From contig QNQO01000511.1 in the NCBI GenBank assembly GCA_003290165.1, positions 1-64,000 of the forward strand: DNA of 64,000 nt, read 5' to 3'. Both the position numbers and the translations under genes were made by a program. This DNA comes from Berberis thunbergii (Eukaryota; Streptophyta; Magnoliopsida; Ranunculales; Berberidaceae). Under the pieces are notes generated by a model that was not told the origin of the DNA, ran no database searches, and saw only the letters and a program-made list of their open reading frames with translations. Shown in pieces: positions 11,362 through 23,597 of the stretch (position 1 is the first letter of the stretch; the number at the start of each line of letters is the position of its first letter).

Positions 11362-13189
11362 CTTTTTCTAACCCCATCCCCATTACCTACTCCAGTTATG
11401 GAATAATATCCACATTATTTTTGTCCTTACCCAATTTATCTGAAAATGTGATGATTGGATATATGTTTAGAATGAGCAAATAGAAAAAGGTGAAACTAAA
11501 TATTCCACAAATCCTTAAGATTGAAATGTTTCATTATGTAGAAAGGGAAAAACTGTCATTGATAAAAAAAGAATTGATGCTTAAAAAAAATAAAAAAAAT
11601 AAGAAGAAGAATTTCGAAGGAAGAAAAATTAATGATGTGCGCCATTGGTTTATTCTTCAGAGCCCTATGTATTTATTAAATGTTGTATCAATTCTCAAAG
11701 AATTTTTGTATATCTTTTCTTTTACTCTTGTTAGCCATAATCCAAGCCCCGTTACAACCTAATAAAGACCTAATTGATCTTAAGTAAATGTCCGGTCTAT
11801 AGATGTGGAGATTGAATAGACAATAATTATGGTGTTTCATCCAACATTCTATGAAGTAATTGATATTCCTGTCCATGAAATCATATTCATTTCATTCTTT
11901 GAAAAATTTGTTTTTCATTATAATTATATGTGAGATGTTTGTCTTTTTATAATTTATTCTTTCCCTCACATATAAACTGAGTGATAAATACCCAACTCTG
12001 AGTGATTTACTTCTAAGTGATACGAGAGACTTGTAGTTGAAGTGTATTTTCTCAAGGTTATCTAGTTCGTGTCTTTACTATGAAGTTGAGAGTTATGTTG
12101 ATAAGCTATGCACACACACTTCGAGTCGAGGATGATAATGTAATTTATTTAACCTTTGGATACTATTAAATTGTTGTCAAAATCTGTTGATATATTACTG
12201 TGACACTGTTAGTTGATTTTATTAATTTTTTTTGGCAATTAGATAATTACTATGAGGAAAATAAATAAGAGTGGCCATGTTTTTGAAATTTATTGAGTCA
12301 GTAATGTTTGTGGCTAACATCTCTGGAAACCCCTCACGGGACTATAACTCGTCCACTAGAGAAAATCTAGGGGTTCAAAGACTTTTTATACGTTTAAGAT
12401 AAGTGTAACCGATGATTCCTGCAAAAGTGAATTAACATTTTATTTTTGTTTTGCTCGAGGACTAGCAAAATATAGGTTTTGGGGTATTTAATATTCACAT
12501 TATTATTACATAAACTATCTTCTAATTTATATTTGTTAGTGTTTCAGATATCGTATGTTGTTCTAACTATTTCATTTTTATGAATTTGTAGGAATTGGAA
12601 CTTAAACGATGAAATCGCATTAGCGTGACTAGTTTGGAAGAATAAGCTCGAAGTGACGCATACAGAAAAGTCAATGAAAAAGCTCAAGCCCAAAAACTAA
12701 CTGAAAAACCCAAATCTACCATTTTTTCTTAACCTAAGCCCAAACCCAACCTAAACTCCAAAAGAAAACCTATTTATTCTATATCTCTCTCCTTTTGGGG
12801 GCAGCCACAACCCTCCTCTTTTTTTCACGACTCTTTTTGTTTTTTTTTTCCAGCCACCAAAGAAGCATCTTTCACCCCCCCTTTCTCGCTCGCTAGAAAA
12901 GCCAGCAACCACCTTCTTCTCACCATCCACTACCAGCTACAACCATCCACCTTCTCGACAGTAAACCCATCTTGCCACAGACACATCAAAGCCCATTGCC
13001 TCTGTCTATTCCTTCTTTTCCTCCCACTATTCACTGCCAGTCTCTTTTCCCCTATTCTTTTTTATCTCCTCGTCCTTCTCACAACCAGTCACCATCTCAC
13101 GCCACCATTAACCACGCCTTTTTCCCTATTATTCTTCATCACAGACACACCACTCGCCAGCTACATCTCCTCTATTCCCCACGAACTCA
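10013..13189. other. Non-coding remains of an LTR retrotransposon, with a long poly-T tract
   Basis: No protein gene is supported in this 3.2-kb AT-rich stretch. A T-run lies at about 11328-11361. Near 12455-12485 the words GCTCGAGGACTAGCAAAATATAGG followed by a TTTGGGG-type purine run resemble the sequence that precedes the 3' LTR in many plant gypsy elements. The C-rich DNA from 12680 to 13190 may be LTR-derived. The open frame at 12972-13394 is low-complexity and its C-terminal part overlaps the next element in another frame. Confidence 0.4.
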
Positions 13190-15596
13190 TTTTCCTTGCA
13201 TTCATGCCACAATTGCAGCAACAACAACTTCATCGACCGCACAGAGCAAGAAACAAATTCATCTTCATAGATCCACATTGCCATCGTCGAATTCTTTGTC
13301 TTCATCGAGGTATGCTTCAATCGGGTGTCCACTTTCCTGTTATCAAGAACATTTGGAATTTTTGGCTACCTTGGCATTGCACCCGCTCAACTAGTGCCGA
13401 ACGTGTATAGGACTGTGATTGCCATTCTGATTAGGGGTAGGAATGCTGGTGTTCGAGTATCTTCGAGAGCGATGCAATTGCTTACTTCTCCTTGGATAAA
13501 CGAGCATGTTGTGTGTGTGCTGACGTCACCAGATTGCTTTGGAAACCTGCCTAATGATTTTAAATCCTGGCAGAAGTTTTGTTTCATGGCTACTGCGGAC
13601 TCGATGTACTTTGAGATTGTTGATCATCTGGTCCAGTGTGAATTCAAACTACTGACTAAGTTTGACTCCTTTTTTGGTTTTGCCTGTGTTAACTGTATAT
13701 TCGATTGACCCGTGTGGTTTTCGTAGGAAAATATCCAACTTCTTCACTTTCAGCTGGGGATAAAACAACTTTGGATGTGTTTCGCGACATGCCTCCTCTG
13801 CTGATAGGATGTCATTGAGTCTTCTAATGTCGAGCGCAACGGACTGTGAGCTCATTGGCATGTGGCTCCTACTCTTTTTCGAGTAAAGAAGCCAAAGCCT
13901 GAAAATGTGTCTGGTTCGAGGAAGAAGAAACTTCCCAAGATTAAGATTCCAAGCCCTTCAAGGAGGGCGAAAATAGATGAGACGTTTCCTTCTCCCGTGC
14001 ATCTAAAGAGGTCTTGTGCTTTGCCTAGACCTGTCCACAGGCACTTGGCTTTGTCCGAGGGGCATGATGTTGTTGGGTAAGAGCCGGATGAAACTATTAT
14101 TTCTGAGGGGCATAATGCTTAGGCCAAGCCCCCTATTTCCCTTCTTGACTTGGAGAGGGAGTATCTGCAAATGGTGGGTGTGGAGGATGTAACCAAACTG
14201 AGTACCAAGCAGGCAAAGTTTCTGAATAAAATGCAGCTGTAGGCGAGCGTGGAAGCTTCGTTTGGTCGTCCATTTTCAATAAAAGACTTTGAGTTCCACT
14301 TTTATCTGGATCATGAACCTGTTGAAGAGTCAATCGATTGTCGACATCATGGTGAAGGGTCCCCTCATCGTCACCCATACTGTGCTCCATCTCGATCACG
14401 TCCTCATATTGAATTGACGACGGGTCCAAGGAATAACTCACTTCCCTATTCCCCATCGACTGATTCTGAATCGGCATGTGAAAGAGAGCCAATCGTTGTG
14501 GGCAAAGGAAAAGTTGTTGATAAGGGTAGTGAAGACGACCAACAACAGTGTTGGAGTGATTCTGGCTTCGAAGATCTCCATCCAGATGCTCGAATTAGTC
14601 TGTTTGCTCTAGATTAGTAAGGATGAACAACCAAGCTTGGCATCAGGAGGTTGACATTTCTTACACTTCGAGGAAGCATATTAGCAGGTGGAATGGCTGG
14701 CTAGTGAACTGTGCTTCGAAGCCAGTGGGAGAGCGTATGGATAAAGGGCAGAAACATCTCGTGCTGGGGATGTCATACTTGAATCGAGTGGCTGCAGCTG
14801 GAATTAAATTTAAGGTTGCTCGTGAGAGAGTACATACTATGGAGCTAGTCATTGCGAACTTGCAGAAGTCATACTCTAACACTCTTTACGAGATTGAATC
14901 ATTGAGGAAACAACTTAAAGCTTACTCAGATACTAGAGCGGAGTCCTGGTGCATTAGGTTGGAGGCTGAGAAGGTTCGCTTGGAAACGCTTGAGTCTGAC
15001 TTGGCAGGGGCAGTGTTCACGAGGGATCGGTTCGAAAATGAATTGAACCTTGCTCGTGAAACTATGGTCAGAGTGCAGGCTGAACTGCAGGCTCTGCACA
15101 CTAAAAGGGTCAAGAAAGAGTCCAAACGGACTATCCGATGTCGGCAGTTGGAAGTCGACGTTGATTTTATTGCTAAGAGTGTGCAGACCGCTGAAGAGCA
15201 GTTCCTTCTGGCACAAAATGAGTTAAGTACTGTTAATGATAAGCTGGGTGCTGAGCACTCTAAGACCGACATGTTGTCGAAGAGCTGGAGCGGCTGGAGC
15301 AAGAGCTTGCTGAATCAAGGGCGCGCGAGGAGAAACTTCTTAAGACCCAAGGCACGTTTGAGTTCAGCAAAGTCATGCATGGAAGGCTGGAGCTGATGCA
15401 TCTGATGAAGGAAGAGCATCTCGACTGGGATCTCTCCTATTATAAAGAGATTGGATATGCAGAGTTTGGAGTGGCATCCGATCCGTCCGAAGAAGAAGGT
15501 GACCCTGAAGAGGGTAAACGAGAGGCAACACATACAGATGTGTCTTCTGCTAAGTTCGGCCTTGTTGTATCTGACTCTCCTCCTAATGAGGAGTGA
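13190..15596 (+). pseudogene. Retrotransposon-derived coiled-coil ORF, copy ii (Tat-type antisense ORF)
   Basis: This is the best-kept copy of the family. An N-terminal block (about 13300-13640) has GIAPAQLVPNVYRTVIAILI and a later FGNLPNDFKSWQKF, matching the plant family called putative gypsy-type transposon (Pfam PF04195). A basic linker (13862-14080) and a variable region follow. The frame 14623-15396 (257 codons) holds AWHQEVDISYTSRKH, HLVLGMSYLNRV and a long heptad-rich coiled coil, and 15375-15596 encodes the acidic C-terminal tail. At least three frameshifts or stops separate these pieces. A gypsy gag fragment lies downstream on the opposite strand (16836-17560), so this ORF is antisense to the element's own genes. 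The role of the product is unknown. Confidence 0.75.
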
Positions 15597-15834
15597 ACCT
15601 TGTATTTTCTTTTTGGCTTGCATATGAAATTATGAATAGTACTTTGCACAAGTTCATTTTTCCTTTGTTTTTTTGCTAGCTTTTACATGCTTTGTCTTAT
15701 TTCGATATTAATTGTCAGACGAGAGACTTTGCTAGGCCAGGAAGCTTTATGATTGATTTGCTGGTGAGAGTCCCAACTGTCTGTGCTACGATAGTTCGTG
15801 CAATCCTGATCAGAATTCTTTTAGAAATCAGGGA

Positions 15835-16690
15835 GTGTGAGCCTGACTTGGATGTCTGGGCTTCTTCCTGAGCGTCATAAGTATGTCTTTGATGTCATGA
15901 CTTGTTTGCGAAGATCATGAGCCTGACTTGGGTGTCCTGGCTTGTTAAGGAGAGTATAAGTTTGACTATGGTCGTCCTGGCTCACTCAATAAGTCTGACT
16001 TAGGGGTCATGACTTATGTATAAAGAGTACAAACCTGACTGCGACTGTCTTGACTTGTGTACGGAGAGTGCGAGCTCGATTGAGCCCGACTTACTTTATA
16101 AGTCTAACTTGGAGGTCCTAACTTACTTTACAAGCCTGACTTTGGCCATCCTGGCTCACACAATAAATTTGACTTGGGCGTCCCGATTTATGTGTACAGA
16201 GTGCAAGCCTGACTGTGGCAGTCCTGGCTTACTTTATAAATCTGACTTGGAGGTCTTGACTTATGTATACAGCGTGCAAGCCTGATTGTGGTCGTCCTGG
16301 CTTACTCTATAAGTCTGACTTGGAGGCCCTGACTTATGTATGGTGAGTAGGAGCCTTACTTTGGTCGTTCTGGCTCACTCAATTTGTCTGACTTGGGGGT
16401 CCTGAACTAATGTATACAGTGTGCAAGCCTGACTGTGGCTGTATTGACTTGCGTTCAGAAAGTGTGATCTCGACTGTGGTCGTCCTTGCTTACTTTATAA
16501 GTCTGATTTGGGGGTCCTGACTTATGTATATAGAGTGTAAGCCTGATTGTGGCCGTCTTGACTTGTGTTTGGAGAGTGCGAGCCTGACTGTGGCCATCTT
16601 GGCTTACTCTATAAGTTTGACTTGGAGGTCCTGACCTATGTATGGTGACTATGAGCCTGACTTTGGCCGTCTTGGCCCACTCTTCCATAC
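15835..16690. repeat. Degenerate ~73-bp tandem array (second copy)
   Basis: The same composite unit as at 8720-9262, with about ten units. Clear periods can be read between AGTCTGACTTGGAGG words around 16240-16520. Each unit contains two similar ~36-bp halves. Open frames across it encode a repeating KSDLEVLTY-type peptide, which follows from the DNA repeat rather than selection for protein. Confidence 0.9.
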
Positions 16691-16835
16691 TTGACGTTGA
16701 TTGTGTTTGTGCGTTGGGTCTTCGTGTCAGTGGCATGGGGCGTATGGGGCTCATGCCACGTGTACGTTGTAGATTGTATGATGGGCTCATGCCACGTATG
16801 GGGCCGCGTGCAGTTCCATTAATTCAATGCATTGG

Positions 16836-17560
16836 GACTGGTGCAGTTGTTTGGGCCTAGGAACTCTTTGAGTTTGCCCCTTTGGATCCAGTATTTGATC
16901 TCGTTTCGAAGACTCTTATAGTCATCGATATCGTGTTCGCCTTCCTCATGGAAGGTACAATGTTTGTTGTTGTCGCGCCAAGCGAGGTCTCCTCACTATT
17001 TGGCGGGACGTTTCGGTTCTTCCCAATTCTTGATGAAATTGAGGATGTCGGTCAAACTGGAGTTGAAAAGGGCGACAAATTTGGATCCGACGTAGTTGGA
17101 GGCCTTGTCTTGCCTTGTGCGATCAGAGTCGGTCTCATTGTCATTGCACTTCCTCTTGTTCCCTGCGTCGTCCTCCTTTTTTCTTCCCCTCTTTCTTGTC
17201 TCTGGGGACAGAGGATTTCTTATCTGATTCCGCCTCCTTCTTGGCAGTCAGCATCTCGTCTAAAATGATATATCTCTGGGCATCCTTCAGCAAGTCTGCC
17301 ATATTTGCTATAGGGGGTCTAAGGTAAGGAAATTATAGAACTTGCATATCATTAGACCCGAGGTGAAGGTCGCGAAAGCATTTTCGACACTACAACCATA
17401 GATGAGGCTCAACTGGTTGTTGAAGCTCGTAACGTACTCCCTCAACGCAACATCTTTATTGTCGCGAGACCTTAATGTCACCATCTTTCTGGTTTTCTGG
17501 GAAATGTGGTATTGTGTTTCTTCTGAGGAACTCCGTGGCTCACGTGAGTTCCTTGTGCAT
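16836..17560 (-). pseudogene. Ty3/gypsy (Tat-like) gag fragment
   Basis: Minus-strand frames show Gag landmarks in order. A capsid-type segment (LREYVTSFNNQLSLIYGC and a TFTSGL motif) lies at about 17470-17350. A charged linker (AQRYIILDEMLTAKKEAESD, then Lys/Asp-rich) lies at 17285-17150. A zinc-finger-like region (NNKHCTFHEEGEHDIDDYKS, then LRNEIKYWIQRGKLKEF) lies at 16975-16860. The last part corresponds to the C-FH-D-GHDT-C region of Tat Gag, but the expected second Cys-type residues are replaced (the DC position reads DY). Frameshifts break the frame. Protease, RT and integrase are absent between this fragment and the antisense ORF to its left, so the parent element lost its pol. Confidence 0.75.
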
Positions 17561-19760
17561 GTTAGCAGGTCAAGGCCAAAGTAGGGAGCAAAAAATGACT
17601 GCATCAATAAGTATTCTATATATAAAACAATAATGATGAAAGTCGCTCTTCTACTGGCATAGATTCTTTTGTAGTTGGAGATTGATCTTTGGCTCAGATG
17701 TAGCTTCAGTGTTTCTATCATCACTCCTAATAGCAGGCCTGCAACATTTTGTTTTCAAGTGTTCAGCAAGATTGGACAAAATGATCACATTTTTGTCTCC
17801 CAATATTGGTTTTGGGAGTGATCATACAACTTTAGTAAGTTACTCACCTTTTATTCATAATAAACTATGTAGCATGAAAACTCCATTTTGTGTTAAAGGG
17901 CCATTACTACTTTTATACTGACTACCGGAGATGCTGAAAGGTTTGCAGCCATGTCAGACACACTGACACACACATACATGCACATTTTAAAACCTCTAAG
18001 ACCTAATGTGGTGTTACCACGTATTTGAAAACCAAAGAGGATCGTGTAATACATTGTGTTCATCAAGTAACTTAATCATGCTTTCCTTTCTAAGAAATTT
18101 TTAAAATTGTGTTACGATGCAAATAAATTAGTGTACCTGTTTTCATCAAAAAATGTTATTGTATTTCAGTTTGGACCTGTCTAGGACTGGTTCACTTAGT
18201 TCATGTTTGACATGGGCCATCTTGGATCATATAAAAAAAATGTTCAAGTAAACTAACATGTCCTCTAAATGGACTTATTTGGCAAGAGTTCCTTGGGAGC
18301 TCAAGTTCCTTGCTTCGACTCCTTCAATGACTTGATATTAATCTAGGAACACTGACACATCTCTGTTATGACAATTGATATTACTTCTAGCCCTTTCTTT
18401 TATGACAATTTTGCATTTCATCCTCTTGAAATTGGAGCAAGGGGTTTGCACAATCATACTTCATAAATTGGAGTTCTGTCAGACAGTTGGAAAATGGGTA
18501 GTATATACTGTTGTAAGGTATAGAGATTCTATTGTTGTTTCTCCTGTCATTAGAACTCGTAAACTTATATGATGACATGATATATAAGCTATACTTGGAA
18601 GTACATTGCTGAAACCTTACTTCAGCACAAAGACTTCAGCTCAAAGAGAGACAAGGGAGACCAACTTGGTTATAGCTTTGCACATGTGTGGATCAATCTT
18701 GCACTCATCCCCAACTTAATCATCTTGCTTATCCCCATATTTGTTTGTAAATAATTTAGTTATATTGAAATGTTTTCCTGTGGTGATTCCTGCAATGCCG
18801 TAAGAAAATTTGGCCTTAAATATATCATAATTAACAACATAAAGTCCTATATATGATTATCCACTATTTTTTTTCTTTGTAGTATCAACACAATGGACCC
18901 TAAGTCGCAAGAACGATCTTGATACTCCACTGTTTAAGACATGTAAGTTATAGTTATTACTTTAACTCAATTAATAAAGTTGGTTAGACTTGGGTCTTCT
19001 GAATAGTACTTATTGGCAGATTTTCAATGGCGTTTTCTCGAAGTGAACAAGGCAACCATGAACATGTTGCATAGGGTTGAGCCTTAATATGTACAGATGG
19101 TACTCCACTTAGGCTTCTAGATGATCCAGAGGTAAATATTGAAATTTATGCATCTCACACTTAATGATCATATATAGTTAAGTAAAACTGCTAATGGTTT
19201 GTTTTATGATAGAGTGGAACTATTGTGGATAGAGAGATAAACTGCTTTTACTTGATGATACAATATTATTTGTGTGTTATAATGGGTAGCTCAAAGAGAG
19301 ATAAAGGGGACCAACTTTGTCATAGTTTGGTTGTTTTATGATTTTCCATTGGTTATAGATTTGATTTGGCCTTGTGAATATATATTGCATGATGCTTTTG
19401 TCTTGCAAGATTTTTGATATATCTTTATTTTTATATGGCATGTGATGATAAGGAAAATGAAGATGAGGAGGAAGAAAGTGACGGGAAAGATGATTTGATT
19501 TACTTTGAAGGAATGATATTTTTGTACTGTGTATATGTTATGTAAGAACTAATGTGACTTATTTTGTTTGATATTGTACTTATGTATCTACCATGTATTG
19601 AATTAGTGTGATTATCAAGAAATGAGAATTTCTTGCATGGTTGGATTTTATGTACTGTTGCACTTTTAATAGCAGGTAGAACATTGCAAATGATACCAAC
19701 ATAGCTAAAAACAAATGCGTAAAAAAAATTGGCATACACTTTTAATTTAGCACTTTTAAA
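17561..19760. other. Unassigned DNA, possibly the interior of a CACTA-like element
   Basis: No complete gene is supported. Short frames at 17682-17921 and 18375-18572 are not recognised. Around 19440-19545 a plus-strand stretch reads as an acidic tail (DDKENEDEEEESDGKDDL) that could be the end of a captured gene, but nothing upstream confirms it. A CACTA-type right end follows at 19760-20004. I found no matching left end. Confidence 0.3.
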
Positions 19761-20004
19761 GTGTTGTGGTTAACTAATTTTATAGCACACTAAAAACGCT
19801 GTATAAAAATATGTAACAACATTTTTTAAATATTATGAAAAATGTTACAATAGTGTTTAAAGACGCTATTAAAAGAGCATTTTTAATAGCGTTTCAAAAA
19901 GGCTATCATAGAGCCAAACTTTTAATAACGTCAGCTGACACAGCGTGTCTGACAATGCTATCTTATCCAGTTATGGCATTATAAATGAGGATTTATGGCG
20001 TAGT
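19760..20004. mobile_element. Right end of a CACTA-like element
   Basis: The terminal sequence ends TTTATGGCGTAGTG at 20004, so its complement starts CACTACGCC as CACTA elements do. The preceding ~240 bp are a subterminal zone with repeated, partly inverted ACGCTATTAAAA / TTTTAATAGCGTTT motifs. No left terminus could be paired. Confidence 0.5.
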
Positions 20005-20120
<116 letters not shown>

Positions 20121-20915
20121 TGGTGCCAATCCTGTTCTCCTTGACCTTGACCTGCACGGGGAACACACGTGATCCAAAGACCACCATTCTGGCGGTCGAT
20201 GACTCTTCGATGCTTAAGTCAGACAAGGCTTGAGAAAGGTGTAATGCTGTAAATTAGGTTCTATAGTGTACCTTTGTTCCTTTTCTTGTTAGGAGTCATC
20301 CATGCAGGAGAGTTTCCGTGCACGACTTATACTCCGGTATTTGTTTCCTGATAGAAGTCAATGTATTCCTGACATGCTTATTTTAGGTCAATCTTTTAAA
20401 TACTTGCCTTATTAGGTCTTATGGGTATTGGGTTTGACCATGTGACGTATGGGCTTAATAGGGCATTGCTGATTAGGTCCAACCTCATAGACCCTGTCTC
20501 AGTGAGCTTGGAGTAATATGGGCTTCGCTATATTGGGTGTTCATCTAGGCTTACTTTACTCTGCTGGCGAGATTATCATGACACGTGTAGTGTGTGGACC
20601 ACTGGATGGTTTGGTGTATCATCAGTTGTTTCCCCCGAGTTAGTGGGTCAATCTACCGATCCACTAAGTCACTTCATAAGAGAACTGTATAGTCGTGATG
20701 ATTGAATATGAAGCATTTTCCTCGAGCGATGCACGTCATTTATTGAGTATGTGACCTCCCAAAAGGGATGCGAACCCTCGCTATATTGGGTGTTAATTTT
20801 TCTTCTCTTGAGAGAAAAGTTTCTTTATTCTTGCAACTTTTATGAAACTCCTTGCTCTTTTGCCTCTGCATTATTGTTTCTATTCTTGCAAGTATAATCG
20901 AAAGTCGTATCTTCT
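20121..20915. repeat. LTR-like sequence of a Tat-type element
   Basis: Words here recur upstream of the antisense ORF at 46230: GATGCTTAAGTCAG (20208) versus GATGCTTAGGTCAG (45511), and GTATCATCAGTTGTTTCCCCC with GAGTTAGTGG (about 20617) versus GTATCATCAGTTACTCTCCCC with TTAGTTAGTGG (about 45936). Position and order fit an LTR or untranslated leader of the same family. LTR borders could not be fixed. Confidence 0.5.
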
Positions 20916-22400
20916 TCTATGGCGAATAAGGTTGAACTTACTTCCGATCAGGAATTGACTAATGCTTGTTATAAGTTTTTCCGGGACAGGTTTGGTCAAT
21001 GAACCTGGTTTGGTTAGTCTCAGGAATCAATACCGGATTCGTGAGGATCTTGAACTGGTCCCATTGAGTTATGGTCACTCCCCGCTGAGGCCTCAGAAAA
21101 AATTTATCGCCTTGCATAAAGACATGTTTCAATAGGGACTCTGATTTTCAATCCCGAAAGATATCTGGTGATTCTTGGTGTACCTTCGTATTCCTACCGC
21201 TCAGATGGTTCCGAACGGGTTTAGAACCTTGGTTTCCGTTCTTATCATGGCGAAGGATGTTGACTCCGAAGGTGATCCATCTGCTAACTTCCATTCGTTT
21301 GAATACTCATTACCAGGTGAGCACGCCAGTTTGTCTGGGTCCATTGTCGGACGTATGTTTAGTTGGAAAGTCGTCTGATCTGCAGAGGTTTCAGATTAGC
21401 TAACAATAAGCATATTGTTCCCCTTTCTTTTTCTTGTTTGGTCACTGTGGATGTTGCCCTGAATTGTTTTTTATTTTTCTGCAAAAAAATTACCAGCTCC
21501 GGACCTCTTTGAGGAGGAGGAGTCGATAATGAAAACATTCAATGGTCTGTCTTTTATGACCATTGAAGAGGTCATGAATCCGAGTAATATTGCGCGAAGT
21601 GGGCTGTTTGAGAATTTTCATGAAGCTCCTATTCTGTTCAGAACGTCGACCAGCGAGTCCTGCAGCCATTGTTCTAAGAAGAGGAAGCAGACAATGCCTA
21701 GCCCAACAAGGCAAACTGAGTTGGAAGCAGCTCTGCCACCTACTACCCGGCCCAAGAAGAAACCGGATAAACTCAAGACTGCTCCTTCTCATCCGCTGGT
21801 TCCGCTAGAGAAAGAGGTGACCATTGCAGAGCCTAGGCATGCTCAGTCTGCCCAGGCAATGGTTTTGGGGGAACAGGGTGCTCTGTCCGAATTTCTTGCT
21901 TTCGTCGTCGACCTAGAGGGGATCATTCAGAGTTGGCGAGCACTGGTGGTGTCGAAGCTTCACAACATGCTCAACCCTCAGATATGGATCCTGCCACCAA
22001 AGCTACTGACGCTCCCCTTCCCCGTTCCGTTGAAGCGATCATTATAGGGAGTGGATCTCCTTCCTCTCAACTCGATATGGAGCCTTTAGCTAAGAAGGCG
22101 CCGGCAGGGAATATAAATCATCAAAAGGTTCTCTTGGTACTGTGCTGACGTCCAAGGAGGGAACAAGCATATTTTTTAATCATAGTAAGTTGCACCCTGA
22201 TGCCCGTATCGGACTCCTTGACCCGGGGCCAAGTGCGCAAGGTTGACACATGGAAGTGGACATGCCAGCTGCTTCTGAGCGGATGATCCGTAGGTGGTTT
22301 GAGTGGATGAAAGCTTAGGAGCCGGTGTTCGAGAAAACGACTGCCGAAAAGACTCGTCTATTCTGGTCAAGCAACTCTTATGTGTTCTTTGTCTAAGAAG
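20916..22400 (+). pseudogene. Retrotransposon-derived ORF, copy iii (Tat-type antisense ORF, decayed)
   Basis: The frame at 21175-21378 reads YLRIPTAQMVPNGFRTLVSV, aligning with GIAPAQLVPNVYRTVIAILI of copy ii (PF04195-type domain). The frame at 21529-22047 is a low-similarity middle region with a Lys/Pro-rich basic linker (TRPKKKPDKLK). From 22180 a segment reading SKLHPDARIGLLDPG matches the ELHPD-ISLFAPD block of the other copies. Stops are present (for example near 20999 and 21134). The coiled coil seen in the other copies is missing, so the 3' half is truncated before the DNA carrying an HVA22-like exon. Confidence 0.6.
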
Positions 22401-22570
22401 GATGCCAAACCATGTTTAAACATCAAGGTAATGGTTTTCACTTGTAATTGATCCACAGAGCAGAAACACACTTTGCAAAGAAAATTGTCTATTTTCCTAT
22501 TAATGAAGTAGAATGCAAGCTAGTTTCAGTAAAGTGTTCTTCTTGGAACAGAGTGATTTTTTAAATGTAG

Positions 22571-22783
22571 GGGACTGCATATGTGTATCAAACCTTTGTG
22601 CGACCATATATTGGAAAGTACAAGAAAGACATTGATAGAAACATACTCACAATAAGGACAAGAACACTAGATATAGCCACCTTGGATTTACAGATTTGCG
22701 TCCACTATGCACAAACTGCATTCTTCCAAATTCTCCAGTATTTGGCAGCTCAATCTGCAATCATTCGAAATATGAAATCCTAG
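22571..22783 (+). pseudogene. Captured exon of an HVA22-like (TB2/DP1) protein
   Basis: The frame reads GTAYVYQTFVRPYIGKYKKD, then IDRNILTIRTRTLDIATLDL and AQTAFFQILQYLAAQS. This matches the conserved stretch of plant HVA22 family proteins (YVY-F-RP-IAKHE--IDRN-L-LRTRAGDIA, then the -QT--F-ILQ-IA-QS block). HVA22 proteins are ER membrane-shaping proteins of the reticulon/DP1 type. A splice acceptor AG precedes it at 22569-22570 and a TAG follows at 22781. Key residues such as the conserved Trp-Gln of the WQ-A block are changed, and no other exon is seen nearby. It sits between the third antisense ORF and a CACTA right end, so it is probably transposon-captured. Confidence 0.7.
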
Positions 22784-23379
22784 GTATCAACCCTAATTCC
22801 TATAAGAGGTATTCCATTTATGATGTATTCCTCCAAAAATCTTACAGTTGTTAGTAAACTCACTTTGCATAACAACTGCAATGGGCCTACAAAGCAACAA
22901 TAACAACCAAATAAAATGCGGACTGAATCAGTTAACCGTAGCGTCTCACCCACACCCAAAACTGAATTAGTACAAGAACGTTTGTCTAGTGAAAAACTGG
23001 AACAAAGAGATGAATAAGAAGTTGCATGCAATTGAAATGACTTATTTAATTGGGCGAAGTTTGTAACTGATGTTGTCGAATTGACAAGGAAACTTTTATA
23101 CTCATGCCTTGCAAGTTGTATTTATTTTGTGTACATTGATTGTGATCTCATACTTTACATTGTTATATATTGGTAGGTGGGGCATTTTTATGCCCCTGAC
23201 TTGTTGGTATTGTTGTTTGATTTTATCAATTGAATAAAATGATTATAATTTTATTATTCATTTCAAATTTATAAAATCATTGTTATTAATATTAATATTT
23301 ATTTATGTATGTAGATTATTGTTAGTTAATTAATTATTAATATTCATTTATTTAAATAACTATCATATCACAACATTTT
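22784..23379. other. Non-coding DNA, probably interior of CACTA-like element F
   Basis: AT-rich sequence without recognisable coding regions. It lies between the HVA22-like exon and the subterminal repeats of the element ending at 23597. Confidence 0.4.
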
Positions 23380-23597
23380 AAAATGTCATGAAATTCACAA
23401 ATGCTATGTTGGCATGACATTTCATAGCATTGACAAGTGCTATGTTGAGATAGCATTCCCAAATGCTATGTTGTAATAACATTTTCATAGTGCTATGTCA
23501 AAAAGATAACATGGGCTACTATGACTTGCACTAAATGCTATGGTACATCTTTAATAACATTCTTGCAATGCCTTAAAAGGCCAATTTTTTTGTAGTG
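23380..23597. mobile_element. Right end of CACTA-like element F
   Basis: The element ends CCAATTTTTTTGTAGTG at 23597; the complement starts CACTACAAAAAAATTGG, a classic plant CACTA terminus. The preceding 200 bp contain several ATGCTATG / CATAGCA subterminal motifs. A left terminus was not found, but the region to the left holds the HVA22-like exon. The right part of this end (from 23555) is duplicated at 31222. Confidence 0.6.

Noticed and set aside
12972..13394. 140-codon His/Ser/Pro-rich frame
   Set aside because: Low-complexity C-rich DNA; its end overlaps the antisense ORF domain in a different frame.
17388..17396. CACTAC word considered as left end of the CACTA element ending at 20004
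   Set aside because: It lies inside the gag fragment and the following bases do not match the right terminus.
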